Assembly: GCF_030814115.1 (NCBI RefSeq) | Contig: NZ_JAUSUP010000013.1 | Coordinates: 1-53,144, forward strand | Length of the DNA: 53,144 bases | Reading direction: 5' to 3' | DNA from: Alkalibacillus filiformis | Lineage (GTDB): Bacteria; Bacillota; Bacilli; Bacillales; Alkalibacillaceae | Shown: in pieces, positions 37,097 through 46,952 of the stretch | Layout: every line of letters starts with the position of its first letter | Numbering within the stretch: the stretch's first letter is position 1 | Position numbers and translations under genes: made by a program | The notes under the pieces: model-generated | Databases searched by the model: none | The model's input: the letters and a program-made list of their open reading frames with translations, nothing else | What the model was told of the DNA's origin: nothing

Positions 37097-37125
37097 AATA
37101 TATCACAGTTTTTAACAGTTTCCAA
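37097..37125 (-). promoter_or_regulatory. SigA-type promoter of the PglF-like gene
   Basis: On the minus strand TTGGAA (37125-37120) is separated by 17 bases from TATATT (37102-37097), about 55 bases before the start. It lies just after the terminator of the Wzz-type gene. Confidence 0.6.
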
Positions 37126-37152
37126 CCCAATTCGACAGCTTTTGAAGATATG

Positions 37153-37180
37153 GAAAAAGGTGACAACAAGTGTCACCTTA
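37153..37180 (-). terminator. Terminator of the Wzz-type gene
   Basis: A 9-bp stem (AAGGTGACA/TGTCACCTT) overlaps the wzz-like stop codon and is followed on the minus strand by TTTTCC. Confidence 0.8.
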
Positions 37181-38110
37181 CTCCGATTCTTTCAAGTAAC
37201 TTCTTAAGAAAACGACGAAAACACCAACCATTAGTCCTAAGACTAAAGCAATAGCTAAATTCAATGTTTTGTTCGGACTTACAGGGTTCCCTGTTGAAAA
37301 TGGTTCAGATATAACATGTATAGATTCACCAACAACATCAACAGCTTGCGCTGACCTTACATCTTCTAAATATCCTACATATGTTTGGTGATTACTATAT
37401 AGTCGACTTATTTCATCATTAATTTGCTCAAATTCAATTTGTGCTACTTTATCTAAATCGTGTAACTCTTCCATCATTTCTTCATCAGCTTCTAAAAGAA
37501 ACTGCGAACTACTTGCAATATCTTCAAATAACACAAGTGTTGGTAACCCTTCACCTGCTCTTAAGTTATTATACTCATTGATTTGTTCTTGAAGTCTATT
37601 TTCTTCTGTTTGCATCTGCATTTCATATTGTTCTTCTAAATGGGCCAACCGATCAGTTACTGACTTAGACAACTCATCCGTTGTAGCATTAATCACTGTA
37701 TAAAGAAGGTTAGTAATTTCATATGAATCTCCACCTGAGATATTCATATCAATTACTGATGGATCTTCACTTTCTTCTACTTCAAAAGACAGACTCCCTC
37801 TTAGACTACTGACAGAGCGTCCTTCTAGGTTTTCTTCTTCCAATACGTTAGATAGAACTTCTGGTGACTGAGCCGTTCTTACAAACATATCTGTATCTAT
37901 GACTTCATCAACATAATCTGAAGCTGTCCCTAATTGGTAATTCGGCTGACTAATACGAACAGTTGTATCCGCTTCATAACTCGGTGACATAACAAGGAAA
38001 CTAACCATTGCACTAATGATTAAAGCAACAGCAGTAATACTTGCTATAATCCACTTACCTGACCATAACGTATCAATAATCTCCCTAAGACTAATTTCTT
38101 CTTCCTTCAT
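37178..38110 (-). CDS. Chain-length determinant, Wzz/YveK-like
   Basis: The 310-residue product has two membrane segments (about 23-48 and 280-302) around a large extracellular region with coiled coil (about 155-200, rich in Glu and Gln). ISLREIIDTLWSGKWIIA and NPVSPNKTLNLAIALVLGLMVGVF are typical of Wzz/PCP proteins. It sets polymer length. I prefer ATG 38110 (GGTGGAG upstream). The tyrosine kinase (CpsD/YveL) and phosphatase that usually accompany it in Gram-positives are absent from the window. Confidence 0.88.
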   Translation of the reverse strand: MKEEEISLREIIDTLWSGKWIIASITAVALIISAMVSFLVMSPSYEADTTVRISQPNYQLGTASDYVDEVIDTDMFVRTAQSPEVLSNVLEEENLEGRSVSSLRGSLSFEVEESEDPSVIDMNISGGDSYEITNLLYTVINATTDELSKSVTDRLAHLEEQYEMQMQTEENRLQEQINEYNNLRAGEGLPTLVLFEDIASSSQFLLEADEEMMEELHDLDKVAQIEFEQINDEISRLYSNHQTYVGYLEDVRSAQAVDVVGESIHVISEPFSTGNPVSPNKTLNLAIALVLGLMVGVFVVFLRSYLKESE

Positions 38111-38171
38111 ACTCTCCACCCTTTATTCTACTTTTCTATTACTAAATATTATGTAAATTCAATCGCAAATT

Positions 38172-38200
38172 AGTATACCATAGAAACATATAACTGATAA
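38172..38200 (-). promoter_or_regulatory. SigA-type promoter of the Wzz-type gene
   Basis: On the minus strand TTATCA (38200-38195) is followed after exactly 17 bases by TATACT (38177-38172), with an extended -10 TGG just before it. It sits about 60 bases from the start, after the terminator of the teichoic acid unit. Confidence 0.7.
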
Positions 38201-38245
38201 GAAGATTATTGGAATTTGTCATTATTTGTGAGTATATGAATAAAA

Positions 38246-38280
38246 AAAGTCGTTATAGTAAATTTACTATAACGACTTAG
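38246..38280 (-). terminator. Terminator of the tagA-to-tagF unit
   Basis: A near-perfect palindrome (AAGTCGTTATAGTAAA with its complement) is followed on the minus strand by seven T, directly after the end of the 708-residue gene. Confidence 0.85.
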
Positions 38281-38289
38281 TAATCACAG

Positions 38290-40416
38290 CTATTTAAAGA
38301 CTTGGTCAATGACCTTCTTCGATGCTTGACCATCTTCCCATGCACAAAACTTTGCATAAAATTGTTCATATCGCTCCTCATACTTCATAGCCACATCTTC
38401 TATATTTTCTATTGCTTCAATGACTTCTTCATTTGTTTTTAATAATGGACCAGGGACTCCTGTTTCCATATCAAAATAGAAACCACGTAAATCATCTTTA
38501 TAATCTTCCAAATCATAAGTGTAGAATAAGATCGGCCTTCTCAAGTTCGCATAATCAAAAAATACAGATGAATAATCAGTAATAAGTATATCTGAGATTA
38601 AATACAACTCTGCTATATCATCATGTTTGGATAAATCAAAGGCAAAGCTTGGATACTCTGTTAGATCTAATTGATTTGCAATTAAATAATGTAGCTTAAG
38701 TACAATTACATAATCATCAGATAACTGCTCTTGCATTTCATCTAAATCTAACGGTAATTCAAAACTATATTGCCCTTTATCAATATATTGATTATCTCTC
38801 CACGTTGGAGCGTATAAGATCACTTTCTTCTCTTTCGGCATACCTAAACTTTCTTTAATTCGCTCTGCTCGTTCTTGACTATTTTGTTGCAACACATCAT
38901 TTCTCGGATAACCCGTTTCCAACATCTCTTGCTCAAACATAAAAGCTCGCTTAAATATATCGGTTGAGTATTGGTTAGGTGATATTAAATAATCCCAGCG
39001 ACTTACTTCGTCTGTGAAGTTCTTGCGATACTTTCCTGTGTCAGTACCTGGCATTTGGACATTTTCAATATCTAACCCTAATCGTTTTAATGGAGTTCCA
39101 TGCCACGTCTGCAGAAGGATCGTATCTTCTCGTTTAGTAACATGTTTAGGGACTCTTGTATTAAACACCCAATATTTCGCTCTAGCCATATAGTAATAAT
39201 AGGCAAGTGAGAAGCGTTTTATTTGTTTAGGCTTACCTGGAATGTCCAACTTATCATTAGCATGAATCCATATGAATTGATAGTCGTGATTGTTATTGTG
39301 CATATGTTCATGTATAGCCTTTGGATTACATCCATAACTTTTCCCCATGAAACTTTCGAACACAACGGTTTGTTCCTTTAAGTCCATTTTCTTGAAGACT
39401 CTTTTAAATAAATATTTCTTTAATGAACCGAAACCTTTAAATCCCCGCTTTAATAGTCGCATCTCATCATGTAGGTTAAACCATTTTAAAAACTTGGCTT
39501 GGTCACCTTGCTTTAAATAGTTAATTTCTTTTTTTAATATAAAGTTCAATTTATTATATGAACTTTTGGGTACTTGTTTAAATGCTTCTGACAGCACTGA
39601 AAATGTGTGATTAAAATCTTCTGGCTCTTTTAAGTGAAGTACCGCTGTCTTTCGGTAGAAGTTGAGAAAGTCTGAATCGATTAACTTTTGCATAGTTGGG
39701 TTGCCCTCATACTGTTCTTTAACGGAATGGAACATATATGCATAATGATCGATTTTCTCGTAACGTGGAGTTAGAACAAGATTCGGATTAGTCACACGAT
39801 CAATACGATTCTTTCTAAAGTAGCGACTATCTCTTGTGTAGTTAATATATGGTTCTAACTCAATTAATTTGTACATAAATGTATAATCTGAGTATAACCT
39901 CGAGTCTTCATAAAACCTAATGTTATGTTCGCGAATGAATTCCAAGGAATAAAGACCCTTTAATACGGATCTAGATTTAAAGACTTTTGAAGTCTTCCTT
40001 CTCTTAATCTGTATTTCATCATTTTGTTCAAATTCTTCTATTTGGTATAAATCATTAATTGTTGATACGCTACCTGCTATAACATGCTCGTCCCCTACTT
40101 CTTCAACTAGCACTCTGATTGCTTCTTCATGAATCACATCATCACTATCGACAAAGTATACATAATCCCCTGTCGCTTGATCTAGTCCAATGTTTCTCGA
40201 ATAACCTACACCCATATTCGTTTCATTTTCGATAACTTCTACCCTTGAATCTTCCTTTTGCAATTCCTTTGCGACAGATAGGCTTTGATCAGTCGATTGA
40301 TCATTGATCAAGATAATCTCTAAATGACTATATGTTTGGTGTAAGATCGAATTTAGGCAATCCTGTAAGTGTTTCTCTGTATTATAAAATGGTACGATTA
40401 CTGATACTTTTTTCAT
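38290..40416 (-). CDS. Bifunctional GT2 / CDP-glycerol glycerophosphotransferase (TagF-like)
   Basis: Residues about 1-260 are a GT2 glycosyltransferase (VSVIVPFYNTEKHLQDC, LINDQSTDQS, DYVYFVDSDD). Residues about 345-705 are a glycerophosphotransferase of the TagB/TagF family (QTWHGTPLKRLGLDIENV, LYAPTWRDNQYI, ILITDYSSVFFDYANL, RGFYFDMETGVPGPL). The second half closely parallels the stand-alone protein at 47841-49034. It would add sugar and glycerol-phosphate units in wall teichoic acid synthesis at the cytoplasmic membrane. GT2-TagF fusions are known in Gram-positives. It is the last gene of the tagA unit and ends at a strong terminator. Confidence 0.9.
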   Translation of the reverse strand: MKKVSVIVPFYNTEKHLQDCLNSILHQTYSHLEIILINDQSTDQSLSVAKELQKEDSRVEVIENETNMGVGYSRNIGLDQATGDYVYFVDSDDVIHEEAIRVLVEEVGDEHVIAGSVSTINDLYQIEEFEQNDEIQIKRRKTSKVFKSRSVLKGLYSLEFIREHNIRFYEDSRLYSDYTFMYKLIELEPYINYTRDSRYFRKNRIDRVTNPNLVLTPRYEKIDHYAYMFHSVKEQYEGNPTMQKLIDSDFLNFYRKTAVLHLKEPEDFNHTFSVLSEAFKQVPKSSYNKLNFILKKEINYLKQGDQAKFLKWFNLHDEMRLLKRGFKGFGSLKKYLFKRVFKKMDLKEQTVVFESFMGKSYGCNPKAIHEHMHNNNHDYQFIWIHANDKLDIPGKPKQIKRFSLAYYYYMARAKYWVFNTRVPKHVTKREDTILLQTWHGTPLKRLGLDIENVQMPGTDTGKYRKNFTDEVSRWDYLISPNQYSTDIFKRAFMFEQEMLETGYPRNDVLQQNSQERAERIKESLGMPKEKKVILYAPTWRDNQYIDKGQYSFELPLDLDEMQEQLSDDYVIVLKLHYLIANQLDLTEYPSFAFDLSKHDDIAELYLISDILITDYSSVFFDYANLRRPILFYTYDLEDYKDDLRGFYFDMETGVPGPLLKTNEEVIEAIENIEDVAMKYEERYEQFYAKFCAWEDGQASKKVIDQVFK

Positions 40417-40439
40417 CTACGAACAACACCTCTCCCTTG

Positions 40440-41495
40440 TTACTTTGAACCGATTAACCGTTTTAATTGGTTAAGTAATGGTGTTTTTCCACCATAAACT
40501 AGCCCTGTCAACTCTGCCAATAAATGCAAAATAATAACAAGGATTGCCATAATAATTAGAGATAAAATCATAGTAGCATTAGTGAAAATGATCGCAAGTG
40601 CTCCGAATGCAGCACTAAAAGCATAAATGATCAACACTGTGTTGCGATGGCCGAATCCCATACCTAGTAGCACATAATGGATGTGCATACGGTCAGCCGT
40701 CATTATATGCTGCTTATTAATCGCTCTTCTTACAATCGCAAACAAAGTATCAAAGATTGGGATCATTAATACAATGATCGGTACAATGAAACTAAACACC
40801 GTTACGTTCTTAAATAGTCCCATCATAGAAATAACAGCTAATGAGTAACCAATAAATAAAGACCCTGTATCCCCTAAGAAGATCTTTGCAGGATAGAAAT
40901 TGTAGACTAAAAACCCTAATAAACTCGCAAGGAATAGAATACTTAAATAGATCACAACTGTGACACCATCAGCAATTGCCATAATTAGAATACTACCAAA
41001 TGCAATTGCTGCTACTCCGCCAGCTAAGCCATCCAATCCATCGATCAAGTTCAATGCATTGGTTACACCTACAATCCACAGGAGAGTAACAATAAAACTA
41101 AGAATGCCTAAATCAACACTACCTAAAAACGGTACTGTTAACGTTTCAATCATTAAACCTGAAGAAATTACGATAACCGCAGCCGTTAACTGGACTAAGA
41201 GTTTTGTTAATGGTTTTAATGAGTATACATCATCTGCTATTCCAGAGAGAATGATTAAGATTGCACCAAGTACGACTGCCCCTAAGTATGGATCTTCCAA
41301 TTGTAAGAAAATCCCTACTACAAAGACTGGAATAATTATAGCTAAACCGCCCAATAGCGGGATTTCACCATCATGTTTTTTACGATCGTTTGGTCGATCA
41401 ACAATACCTACTTTTTTAGACATACGTATAACAAGCGGTGTTGTAATAAGTGTCATTATTGCTGTTACTAAAAATATAACAACTAACTCTTGCAT
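40440..41495 (-). CDS. tagO: Undecaprenyl-phosphate GlcNAc-1-phosphate transferase
   Basis: A polytopic enzyme of about 351 residues and 11 segments. RPNDRKKHDGEIPLLGGLAI, DDVYSLKPL, ALNLIDGLDGLAGG, FLGDTGSLFIGY and HIHYVLLGMGFGHRN are MraY/WecA-family signatures. It starts teichoic acid linkage-unit synthesis by making undecaprenyl-diphosphate-GlcNAc. I take ATG 41495 with GAGAAGGTG upstream. It lies between a glycosyltransferase and the TagF-like gene in the tagA unit. Confidence 0.93.
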   Translation of the reverse strand: MQELVVIFLVTAIMTLITTPLVIRMSKKVGIVDRPNDRKKHDGEIPLLGGLAIIIPVFVVGIFLQLEDPYLGAVVLGAILIILSGIADDVYSLKPLTKLLVQLTAAVIVISSGLMIETLTVPFLGSVDLGILSFIVTLLWIVGVTNALNLIDGLDGLAGGVAAIAFGSILIMAIADGVTVVIYLSILFLASLLGFLVYNFYPAKIFLGDTGSLFIGYSLAVISMMGLFKNVTVFSFIVPIIVLMIPIFDTLFAIVRRAINKQHIMTADRMHIHYVLLGMGFGHRNTVLIIYAFSAAFGALAIIFTNATMILSLIIMAILVIILHLLAELTGLVYGGKTPLLNQLKRLIGSK

Positions 41496-41574
41496 GTTAG
41501 TCACCTTCTCACAAAAATATCGAAACATATTGTATCATATATCTTATAAAAATTGACAGAGATAAATGATAAGT

Positions 41575-42681
41575 TTAATTTAGTCTAATTGATTTATATA
41601 TTCTTTTCGTGTTTTCATAAAACTTCTCTAATGAGAAATGTTTGGAAGCGAAATCATAAAGTCGTTCGCCATTATTAGATAGTTTGTTACGGTTCTTTAA
41701 TAAGTGTGCTTCATTAAATGTTTTAACAAATGCCTCATGTTGGTCTGATTCTACAATCCAGCCGTGGTCTTTCGTTGGAATTAAAGTTTTAACGTCTCCT
41801 ACATTAGTTGTGACAACCGGAACTTTAGCTCTCGCCGCCTCTAATAACACAAGCGGGAAGCTTTCACTTTTAGACGTTAATAACACAATGTCTGATAAGC
41901 CGTACAAACGGTTAACATCATTCCTTCTGCCTAACATCCATACATGATTATCTAAGTTAAACTTCTCAATTAGAGAACTTATCTTCTCCTGCTCAGAACC
42001 ATCGCCAACTAAAATTAATTTAGAAGAAGGGTTATCCATGTTAAATTGACGAAACGCTTCTATTGCCATCTTATGCTGTTTCACTGGCTCTAACCTTGCA
42101 ACCATCATAATAATAAAATCACTTTCATTTAAGCCAAAGTCTTCTCGATTATATCCTTCGTATGAATCATCGAAATTCAGACCATTTAAGACGACTGAAA
42201 TTTTTTCTTGTGGGACTTTATACTTCTTTTGCATTAAGTTAGAAAAATTGTTAGAGACAACTAGAAAATGATCGACATACTTAAACGACCACTTGTGCAA
42301 TTGATGACATACCCAACCTTTAATACCTTTCCCCTTAAAATCGTCACAGGGACTACTATGAATCGTTGTAATTAAAGGTTGTGAAATCTGCTTTTTAATT
42401 AAAGCCATCAAAAAGGCAGCTCTAGGGCCATGAGTATGAATAAAGTTAAAGTTATGATCTCTAATATATCTTGTTAATTCACTAAGGATCGATAAATCAC
42501 CTTGGTGCCTTTGTTTAAACATAATTGTATTAATACCTTTTTCCTTAGCTTTGTGGTAAAGCTCACCTTCTTCAAAAACTCCTAACACAACTTCCTCTTT
42601 TGGGAACTTTGATAGTAAAGACAGTATATGAAACATACCTCCACCTGTTTCATTCCCTGCATTCAAATGTAAAACACGCAA
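41575..42681 (-). CDS. Glycosyltransferase family 4
   Basis: A GT-B enzyme of 368 residues: LHLNAGNETGGGMFHILSLL, THGPRAAFLMALIKK, SVVLNGLNF and the donor motif VLLTSKSESFPLVLLEAARAKVPVV. It lies 6 bp after tagA and before tagO, so it may modify the teichoic acid or make another tagO-started glycan. The sugar is unknown. Confidence 0.88.
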   Translation of the reverse strand: MRVLHLNAGNETGGGMFHILSLLSKFPKEEVVLGVFEEGELYHKAKEKGINTIMFKQRHQGDLSILSELTRYIRDHNFNFIHTHGPRAAFLMALIKKQISQPLITTIHSSPCDDFKGKGIKGWVCHQLHKWSFKYVDHFLVVSNNFSNLMQKKYKVPQEKISVVLNGLNFDDSYEGYNREDFGLNESDFIIMMVARLEPVKQHKMAIEAFRQFNMDNPSSKLILVGDGSEQEKISSLIEKFNLDNHVWMLGRRNDVNRLYGLSDIVLLTSKSESFPLVLLEAARAKVPVVTTNVGDVKTLIPTKDHGWIVESDQHEAFVKTFNEAHLLKNRNKLSNNGERLYDFASKHFSLEKFYENTKRIYKSIRLN

Positions 42682-42687
42682 TAAGGG

Positions 42688-43431
42688 TCATCCTTTACGG
42701 CTAAATTTTCCCCTTAATACATGAATAAGAAACAACGGCAGTTTTATTACTCTTTTAAACCGAGTTGGATCCGCCAATAAGCGATAGAACCATTCAAGGT
42801 ATAGTTTCTGCCACAGTTTCGGTGCTCGTTTAACCTCTCCCGCTAACACATCAAAACTTCCTCCAACCCCAACCCATATACCTTTATTTAGTTTAGACTT
42901 ATTTTCGTATATCCATTCTTCCTGTTTTGGAAAACCTAAGGCTACTAATATAAAGTCTGGCTGAGTTTCTTCTACTTCGTTAATGACTGTTGGGTCAAAT
43001 GAGTCGATATAACCATGATGAAAGCCAGCTATCGTTAAATTTGGATAGCTGTTCTTAATATTGTCAACTGTTTTATATAAGACAGATTCTTTTGCACCAA
43101 ATAAGTAGATTGACTTTTTTTGTTTGTCTGCGTAAGCAAGCATTTCTTCTACTAACTCAAAACCAGGAATTCGTTCTGGTAACGTTTTTTTTATAATTTT
43201 AGAGGCAATAATAATACCGATCCCATCAGCAACGACATAGTCAGCTTTTGAGACGATTTCTTTATAGTTCGAATCTTCTTGAGCATACATAACGATTTCC
43301 GGATTGGCTGTAACAATCATTTGTTTCTCTTGTTTCTCTACTGATCTGTATACAACTGTTTCTAAAAATTGTTTCTTTGTTATATAGACGAATGGTACCC
43401 CTAAGATAGTTACATGTTTTTTTAAATCCAT
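42688..43431 (-). CDS. tagA: N-acetylmannosaminyltransferase, WecG/TagA/CpsF family
   Basis: It adds ManNAc from UDP-ManNAc to undecaprenyl-diphosphate-GlcNAc in the teichoic acid linkage unit. The 247 residues hold VTANPEIVMYA, VADGIGI, ERIPGFELVEEML, LVALGFPKQEEWIY and GVGGSFDVLAGEVKRAP. Its donor would come from mnaA at the left end. It is divergent from the polymerase-like gene at 43468, with only 36 bp between the starts. Confidence 0.93.
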   Translation of the reverse strand: MDLKKHVTILGVPFVYITKKQFLETVVYRSVEKQEKQMIVTANPEIVMYAQEDSNYKEIVSKADYVVADGIGIIIASKIIKKTLPERIPGFELVEEMLAYADKQKKSIYLFGAKESVLYKTVDNIKNSYPNLTIAGFHHGYIDSFDPTVINEVEETQPDFILVALGFPKQEEWIYENKSKLNKGIWVGVGGSFDVLAGEVKRAPKLWQKLYLEWFYRLLADPTRFKRVIKLPLFLIHVLRGKFSRKG

Positions 43432-43467
43432 ACTAAAGTCCCTTTCTATTTAAACTGGAGTGTTTTG

Positions 43468-44889
43468 ATGAGGTTTTCTTATATCTTATTATTTATATAC
43501 ATTGCGCTTATAGCATCTTGTTTAATCATTACGAACCCATTATGGGGTTACATAATTACAATTATTATATTGACTAATTTGCTTCAGCTAAAGACTAATA
43601 TAGTATTTCTCTTTATTTATTTCCCAATAAGGCCGTTTATAACTGAATTCAACACAGGTCTATTATTTCTTGGTGACGCAATTATCGTTCTATCTTTCTT
43701 ACAAGTCATCTTCATTGAGCGAGACAGGCTTAAAACGATATTTTTAAAGTCTCACTTTATGGTTTATTTTTATTTATTCTTAGCTTTTGGTGCAGCTACT
43801 GCAATAGTGTCAAATGTTCCCCTTGCATCTATTATATTTCAATTAAGAACGCTCGGCATTATGTCGTTACTAGTCTACATTTTATGTTCTAATTATTGGC
43901 AACCAAAAGACTTATCAAGAATTGTAAACACGTCCATGATCACTGCATTAATTTTAAGTTTACACGGAATTGTTGAGAAAGTATTTTCAAGAACATATTT
44001 ATTCCCTGAAACTTGGAGTGAATGGGAACTAGCATCAGTAAATGCAGAGCGGGTATATGGAATGCTTGCTAATCCTAATGTTTTAGCTACATATTTATTA
44101 ATTGTTTTTTGGCTCAGTTTCTTGCCAATTCAAAACGATTCAAAAATTACTCGACTCTATCCAATCATTCGTCCAATTATATTAGGGACCACCTTACTGA
44201 CCGTTTCACGTGGTGCTTTTATTGCTTTTGCAGTCGGCTTTGCTATTTATCTAGTCTTAACAAGAGACTTAAAGACATTACAAAAACTAACACTATCAGC
44301 AATACTTGCTTTCACTTTTATATACTATCCAGCTACAAGCAACTGGACTTCCAATATACACCCTATTGAGAGTGATGAACATATTGAAGAATCTCCCGAG
44401 CAATCAAGTCAATATGATAGTTTCTTTCAAAGAATCACTACTATGCTATCAGACGATACGATTCAAGCAAGTACAGAGTGGGGGCGCATTTACATTGTCA
44501 TTAAAGGTTTAGAACTATTTAAGAATAGTCCAGTTTTAGGCCATGGGTTTGGTACGTTTGGTGATGCCGCAACTTTAAGGTATGGCTCTCCAATTTACGA
44601 ACAATATGAAATAGAAAGTAGAATCTATTCAGACAATCAGTACGTTAACATTCTAGCTTCAACTGGTATTACAGGTATTATCTTATTAATTGCTTTGATC
44701 GTGTCACTGCTCAAAAAACTATTTCCTATAATAGGACATAGAGAACGAGCTACTTTAATTATGCTCACCATTGTTTTATTAATATTGGCTAGTTTTTACA
44801 ACATTTTAGAAGATCAAGTTTTTATGGTGTATTATTTTACCATTTTAGGTTATTTAATTAATTTTAACAACTTTAAGGATGTGTCTTAA
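43468..44889 (+). CDS. O-antigen ligase/polymerase-like membrane protein
   Basis: The 473-residue protein has about 11-12 membrane segments and a large extracellular loop near residues 285-385. Wzy_C-type residues are visible: LTVSRGAFIAFAVG, VLGHGFGTFG and YSDNQYVNILASTGITG. It would join lipid-linked units or attach a glycan. I use ATG 43468 with TGGAGTG upstream rather than the TTG before it. It runs on the plus strand between teichoic acid genes on the minus strand and is followed after 2 bp by a glycosyltransferase. Confidence 0.83.
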   Translation: MRFSYILLFIYIALIASCLIITNPLWGYIITIIILTNLLQLKTNIVFLFIYFPIRPFITEFNTGLLFLGDAIIVLSFLQVIFIERDRLKTIFLKSHFMVYFYLFLAFGAATAIVSNVPLASIIFQLRTLGIMSLLVYILCSNYWQPKDLSRIVNTSMITALILSLHGIVEKVFSRTYLFPETWSEWELASVNAERVYGMLANPNVLATYLLIVFWLSFLPIQNDSKITRLYPIIRPIILGTTLLTVSRGAFIAFAVGFAIYLVLTRDLKTLQKLTLSAILAFTFIYYPATSNWTSNIHPIESDEHIEESPEQSSQYDSFFQRITTMLSDDTIQASTEWGRIYIVIKGLELFKNSPVLGHGFGTFGDAATLRYGSPIYEQYEIESRIYSDNQYVNILASTGITGIILLIALIVSLLKKLFPIIGHRERATLIMLTIVLLILASFYNILEDQVFMVYYFTILGYLINFNNFKDVS

Positions 44890-44891
44890 CG

Positions 44892-46061
44892 ATGCGTATT
44901 TTAATTGCGACAATATTTAACTACCCACACGAAGGTGGACTATCCACCCATATGACAACTTTAAAAAAAGGTTTAGAAACAAGAGGTCATACAGTTGATA
45001 TTATATCTGGTAGCGACTTTTCTAAACGAGACACCACAAGTATTCGCGGGAGAAGTTTTATTGTAAATAAGTTCAGGAAAGGAAAGGGGCAACTACTTGG
45101 TGATCAACTAAGGATGAATTTGCTAAAGAATTTAATTAACAATGAATCTAGTCAATATGATGTTATTAACACGCAGGATGTGTTTGCCACATTAGCTTGT
45201 AAAGAGATGGGTATAAAAATCGTTGAAACCGTTCATGGCTATTATACTTTTGAAGCCATTAGTAGAGGTGCTTATAAAGAAAATAGCAAGTCAGCCATTA
45301 AGGCTAAAGAAATAGAAAGAGATGCCTATCAATCTGCAGATGACATTATTTGTGTCGATCAACGTATAAAAGATTATATAAAGAAAGAAGTAAGCATTGA
45401 AGGAAATGTAATCAGGAATTTTATTGACCTAGAACTCTTTAACACTTCTCAAGAACAGATCGAAAATACATTTACAAAGTACAACATATCTAACAACAAA
45501 AAAATACTACTAGTTCCAAGAAGGCTAACTGAGAAGAATGGTGTGATCCTTCCATCACTCGCATTACCGACTATTTTAGAGGAGCACCCACATGTTCAGC
45601 TCGTTTATGCTGGTAGTGGTGAACTTTTAGAGCGTTTAAAAAATAAAGTGAAAGAACTTAACATTGAATCTAACGTTATGTTTCTTGGGTCAGTTCCCCA
45701 TCATGATATGAGATCCCTATTTCAAGGTTGCGATGTCGTTATAGTACCTTCTATCCACTCAAAGGGTGTTGAAGAAGCCACATCTATCGCAGCATTAGAA
45801 GGGATGGCTGCCAAGAAACCTGTCATAGCAGGTGGAGTAGGAGGATTAAAAGAGATGATTAATCACTCTGACAATGGCATGTTGTTCGAAAATGAAAACT
45901 ATAATGAATTAGCTGAACATATTAATATTTTGTTAAGAGATTCTAACCTGTATAACCAAATAGCATCCTCAAGCTATCGATACATTAAAAAAAACCATGC
46001 ACTTGATACAGCAACAGCACATTTTGAGCAAATATATGTACAGGCCTCTGAAAAGAAATAG
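44892..46061 (+). CDS. Glycosyltransferase family 4
   Basis: A GT-B enzyme of 389 residues: RILIATIFNYPHEGGLSTHM, TVHGYYTFEAI, VPRRLTEKNGV and the donor site VVIVPSIHSKGVEEATSIAALEGMAAKKPVIAGGVGG. The gene follows the polymerase-like gene with 2 bp between them, so the two form a small plus-strand operon. Specificity is unknown. Confidence 0.88.
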   Translation: MRILIATIFNYPHEGGLSTHMTTLKKGLETRGHTVDIISGSDFSKRDTTSIRGRSFIVNKFRKGKGQLLGDQLRMNLLKNLINNESSQYDVINTQDVFATLACKEMGIKIVETVHGYYTFEAISRGAYKENSKSAIKAKEIERDAYQSADDIICVDQRIKDYIKKEVSIEGNVIRNFIDLELFNTSQEQIENTFTKYNISNNKKILLVPRRLTEKNGVILPSLALPTILEEHPHVQLVYAGSGELLERLKNKVKELNIESNVMFLGSVPHHDMRSLFQGCDVVIVPSIHSKGVEEATSIAALEGMAAKKPVIAGGVGGLKEMINHSDNGMLFENENYNELAEHINILLRDSNLYNQIASSSYRYIKKNHALDTATAHFEQIYVQASEKK

Positions 46062-46095
46062 ATGATCGACTGCTTTCAATATATTTCTTAGATAT

Positions 46096-46127
46096 GAAAA
46101 ACCACAGAACGAATTCTGTGGTTTTAT
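46096..46127. terminator. Bidirectional terminator between convergent genes
   Basis: A 10-bp stem (AACCACAGAA/TTCTGTGGTT) with A-run on the left and T-rich sequence on the right lies between the plus-strand glycosyltransferase and minus-strand tagH. Confidence 0.8.
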
Positions 46128-46133
46128 TAAATG

Positions 46134-46934
46134 CTATTCTAGCTTGGCACTTTGTTTCGCAAGGGCTTGTTTTCGGAAATCTTTTTTCTCTTTTTTAGAC
46201 ATCTTTTTATAATGATTTAAAAACTCTTCATATTGCGGAAGAACTTCATTAACGTCACCGTACATCTTAACTTCACCAAATTCTAGCCAAAGAATCTTCT
46301 CACAAAACTCCTTCATTTGCCCAATCGAATGGCTGACAAAGAACATCGTTTTGCCAGATTCCTTAAATTCCTTCATCTTATCTAGACTCTTTTGCGCGAA
46401 GGTTTTATCCCCTACCGACAATGCTTCATCGATTAATAAGATATCAGGGTCAATATTAATCGAGATTGAGAAGCCGAGACGAGATTTCATTCCACTCGAG
46501 TATGATTTCACTGGTTGATCGATAAACTTGCCTAATTCTGAAAACTCAATGATGTCTTCTTCCATGCTCGCAATTTCCGTTTTATTAAATCCAAGCATTA
46601 ACAATTTTAATTCAATGTTCTCTCGTCCAGTCAACTTCTTGTCTAACCCTGCATTTACAGCAATCAGTGACGCTTGGCCATCAAGTTTCACTTCCCCTTC
46701 GGTTTGAGGTATAACGCCAGCCACGATATTGGCCAATGTTGACTTTCCTGAACCATTAACGCCTACGAAGCCAACAATGTCACCATGTTCTACATCGAAA
46801 GAAACATTTTGTAAAGCATAAAAATCTTCACCGTAATCTTTGCCAGGGAGAAGCAGGTCTAGCATTCTCTCTGAGCGTTTACTATATAGTTTATATTTTT
46901 TATATACATTTTCAACAATGACAGACTTACTCAT
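46134..46934 (-). CDS. tagH: Teichoic acid ABC exporter, ATP-binding protein
   Basis: The 266-residue ATPase shows Walker A GVNGSGKSTLANIVAGV, signature YSSGMKSRLGFSI, and Walker B DILLIDEALSVGD. It is of the polysaccharide-exporter class and matches TagH without the long C-terminal extension that Bacillus subtilis TagH has. With TagG it moves the lipid-linked teichoic acid outward. It lies 18 bp after tagG. Confidence 0.93.
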   Translation of the reverse strand: MSKSVIVENVYKKYKLYSKRSERMLDLLLPGKDYGEDFYALQNVSFDVEHGDIVGFVGVNGSGKSTLANIVAGVIPQTEGEVKLDGQASLIAVNAGLDKKLTGRENIELKLLMLGFNKTEIASMEEDIIEFSELGKFIDQPVKSYSSGMKSRLGFSISINIDPDILLIDEALSVGDKTFAQKSLDKMKEFKESGKTMFFVSHSIGQMKEFCEKILWLEFGEVKMYGDVNEVLPQYEEFLNHYKKMSKKEKKDFRKQALAKQSAKLE

Positions 46935-46952
46935 TTAAGCCACACACCCTAA

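Noticed and set aside
40960-41556. A 198-codon plus-strand frame
   Set aside because: It is antisense to tagO, has no ribosome binding site, and its composition is that of a mirrored membrane-protein gene.
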